From Daphnia carinata (taxonomy: Eukaryota; Arthropoda; Branchiopoda; Diplostraca; Daphniidae): a stretch of 64,000 bases of DNA. The notes beneath the pieces were generated by a model. It did not search any database and was not told where the DNA came from. It worked only from the letters and a program-made list of their open reading frames with translations. Where the stretch lies: assembly GCF_022539665.2 (NCBI RefSeq), contig NC_081335.1:4154001-4218000 (forward strand), given 5' to 3'. The translations under genes and the position numbers were made by a program. Shown here piece after piece: positions 63,401 to 64,000 of the stretch (the stretch's first letter is position 1; each line of letters starts with the position of its first letter).

Positions 63401-64000
63401 AAATGGTGGTGATGTTCACCTGTTCGAGTCGCAAAAACAATTCCAACTCTTCTTCGCCTGTCTTTCGTTTGCTACTGTCTAGGGCTGACTAGCATTATTA
63501 TTATTACTATTTTTCATTCGAGCCTAGCTAACCGTTGATTAGATTAAGATGCTGAAAGATCTTTCCGGCGAGTGCGAGTTTTTTCCCCCCAAATTCACTT
63601 TCCATTTATCTCCATCGTAACAAAGTACCAAGTATTAATCCGTGTTCTATTTGCCCACTGCGCCGTTAGATGGCGTTGGCATTCGCTCATTGGTCTAATG
63701 CCACACCAACTCTGTTGTCTGCTTTCAATGGACCAACAAATCTCATAGTCGTTGTTTCCCTCATCTCATAATCATCGACAATCTCGATCAGACTTTCGTT
63801 TGAGAAAACGAACTCCCTTTTTCCCTTAAAAAAAAATTGAAAAAATCATCGAATATAGCCAATGTTAAATACTAACGATCATAAGAGAAGAAAGTACAGA
63901 AACAAGTGCACTTTAAGAAGAAAAAAACAAACAAGAAACTCGTGTTTAGGTTGTTGGAGGGGAAATGGTGGCTGTGCTTTATTAAACAGAAATGGGAATA
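63401..64000 (+). other. KASH gene 3' UTR and flank
   Basis: Sequence after the stop codon, AT-rich from about 63,820. A CTCF-like CGTTAGATGGCGTTGG lies at 63,664-63,679. No further gene is seen before the right edge. Confidence 0.45.

Overview
This window is nuclear DNA of an arthropod, most likely a cladoceran crustacean (Daphnia or a close relative). Genes are packed tightly on both strands, and most introns are short (about 60-70 bases) with GT/AG borders. The gene set is arthropod: an insect-type gustatory receptor, egghead, the daughterless N-terminus and a KASH protein of klarsicht/nesprin type. Exons were assembled by hand from splice signals, reading phase and family resemblance. For most genes every exon junction keeps phase, which is strong internal support. 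The species cannot be named from this window.

Layout, left to right. 0.8-1.5 kb, minus: the first coding exons of a daughterless-like E-protein, whose bHLH part is not in view. 4.9-7.0 kb, minus: an HMG20A/B-type HMG-box protein. 8.5-10.3 kb, minus: the 3' part of an unrecognised gene. 10.5-13.1 kb, minus: a complete M2 angiotensin-converting-enzyme-like peptidase. 13.8-15.3 and 15.8-18.5 kb, minus: two chemoreceptor-type membrane proteins, the first a canonical gustatory receptor, the second divergent with a long cytoplasmic-type loop. 20.9-25.5 kb, plus: a zona pellucida (ZP) domain membrane protein. 26.9-31.9 kb: a palindrome of about 5 kb made of two diverged arms carrying the same decayed multi-exon gene, around a centre with three tRNA-like sequences. 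32.2-34.4 kb, plus: a secreted Tyr/Thr-rich repeat protein with a TATA promoter. 34.8-37.3 kb: Aurora kinase (minus) head to head with prefoldin subunit 2 (plus). 38.6-40.4 kb, plus: egghead. 41.1-42.2 kb, minus: a secreted mono-ADP-ribosyltransferase-like protein. 43.2-45.4 kb, plus: a HURP/DLGAP5 (mars)-type protein. 47.3-63.4 kb, plus: a 15-exon KASH-domain gene with two introns over 4 kb.

Shared themes. Three neighbours act in cell division or cytoskeleton building: Aurora kinase, prefoldin 2 (tubulin/actin folding) and HURP (spindle microtubules). The KASH protein would tie microtubules to the nuclear envelope. The two receptor genes look like a small tandem chemoreceptor cluster. The parts that ordinary gene content does not explain are the palindrome with its tRNA-like core, the perfect 27-base expansion inside the Tyr-rich gene, a five-fold cluster of CTCF-like motifs in a KASH-gene intron, the secreted ART, and the unrecognised gene at 8.5-10.3 kb.
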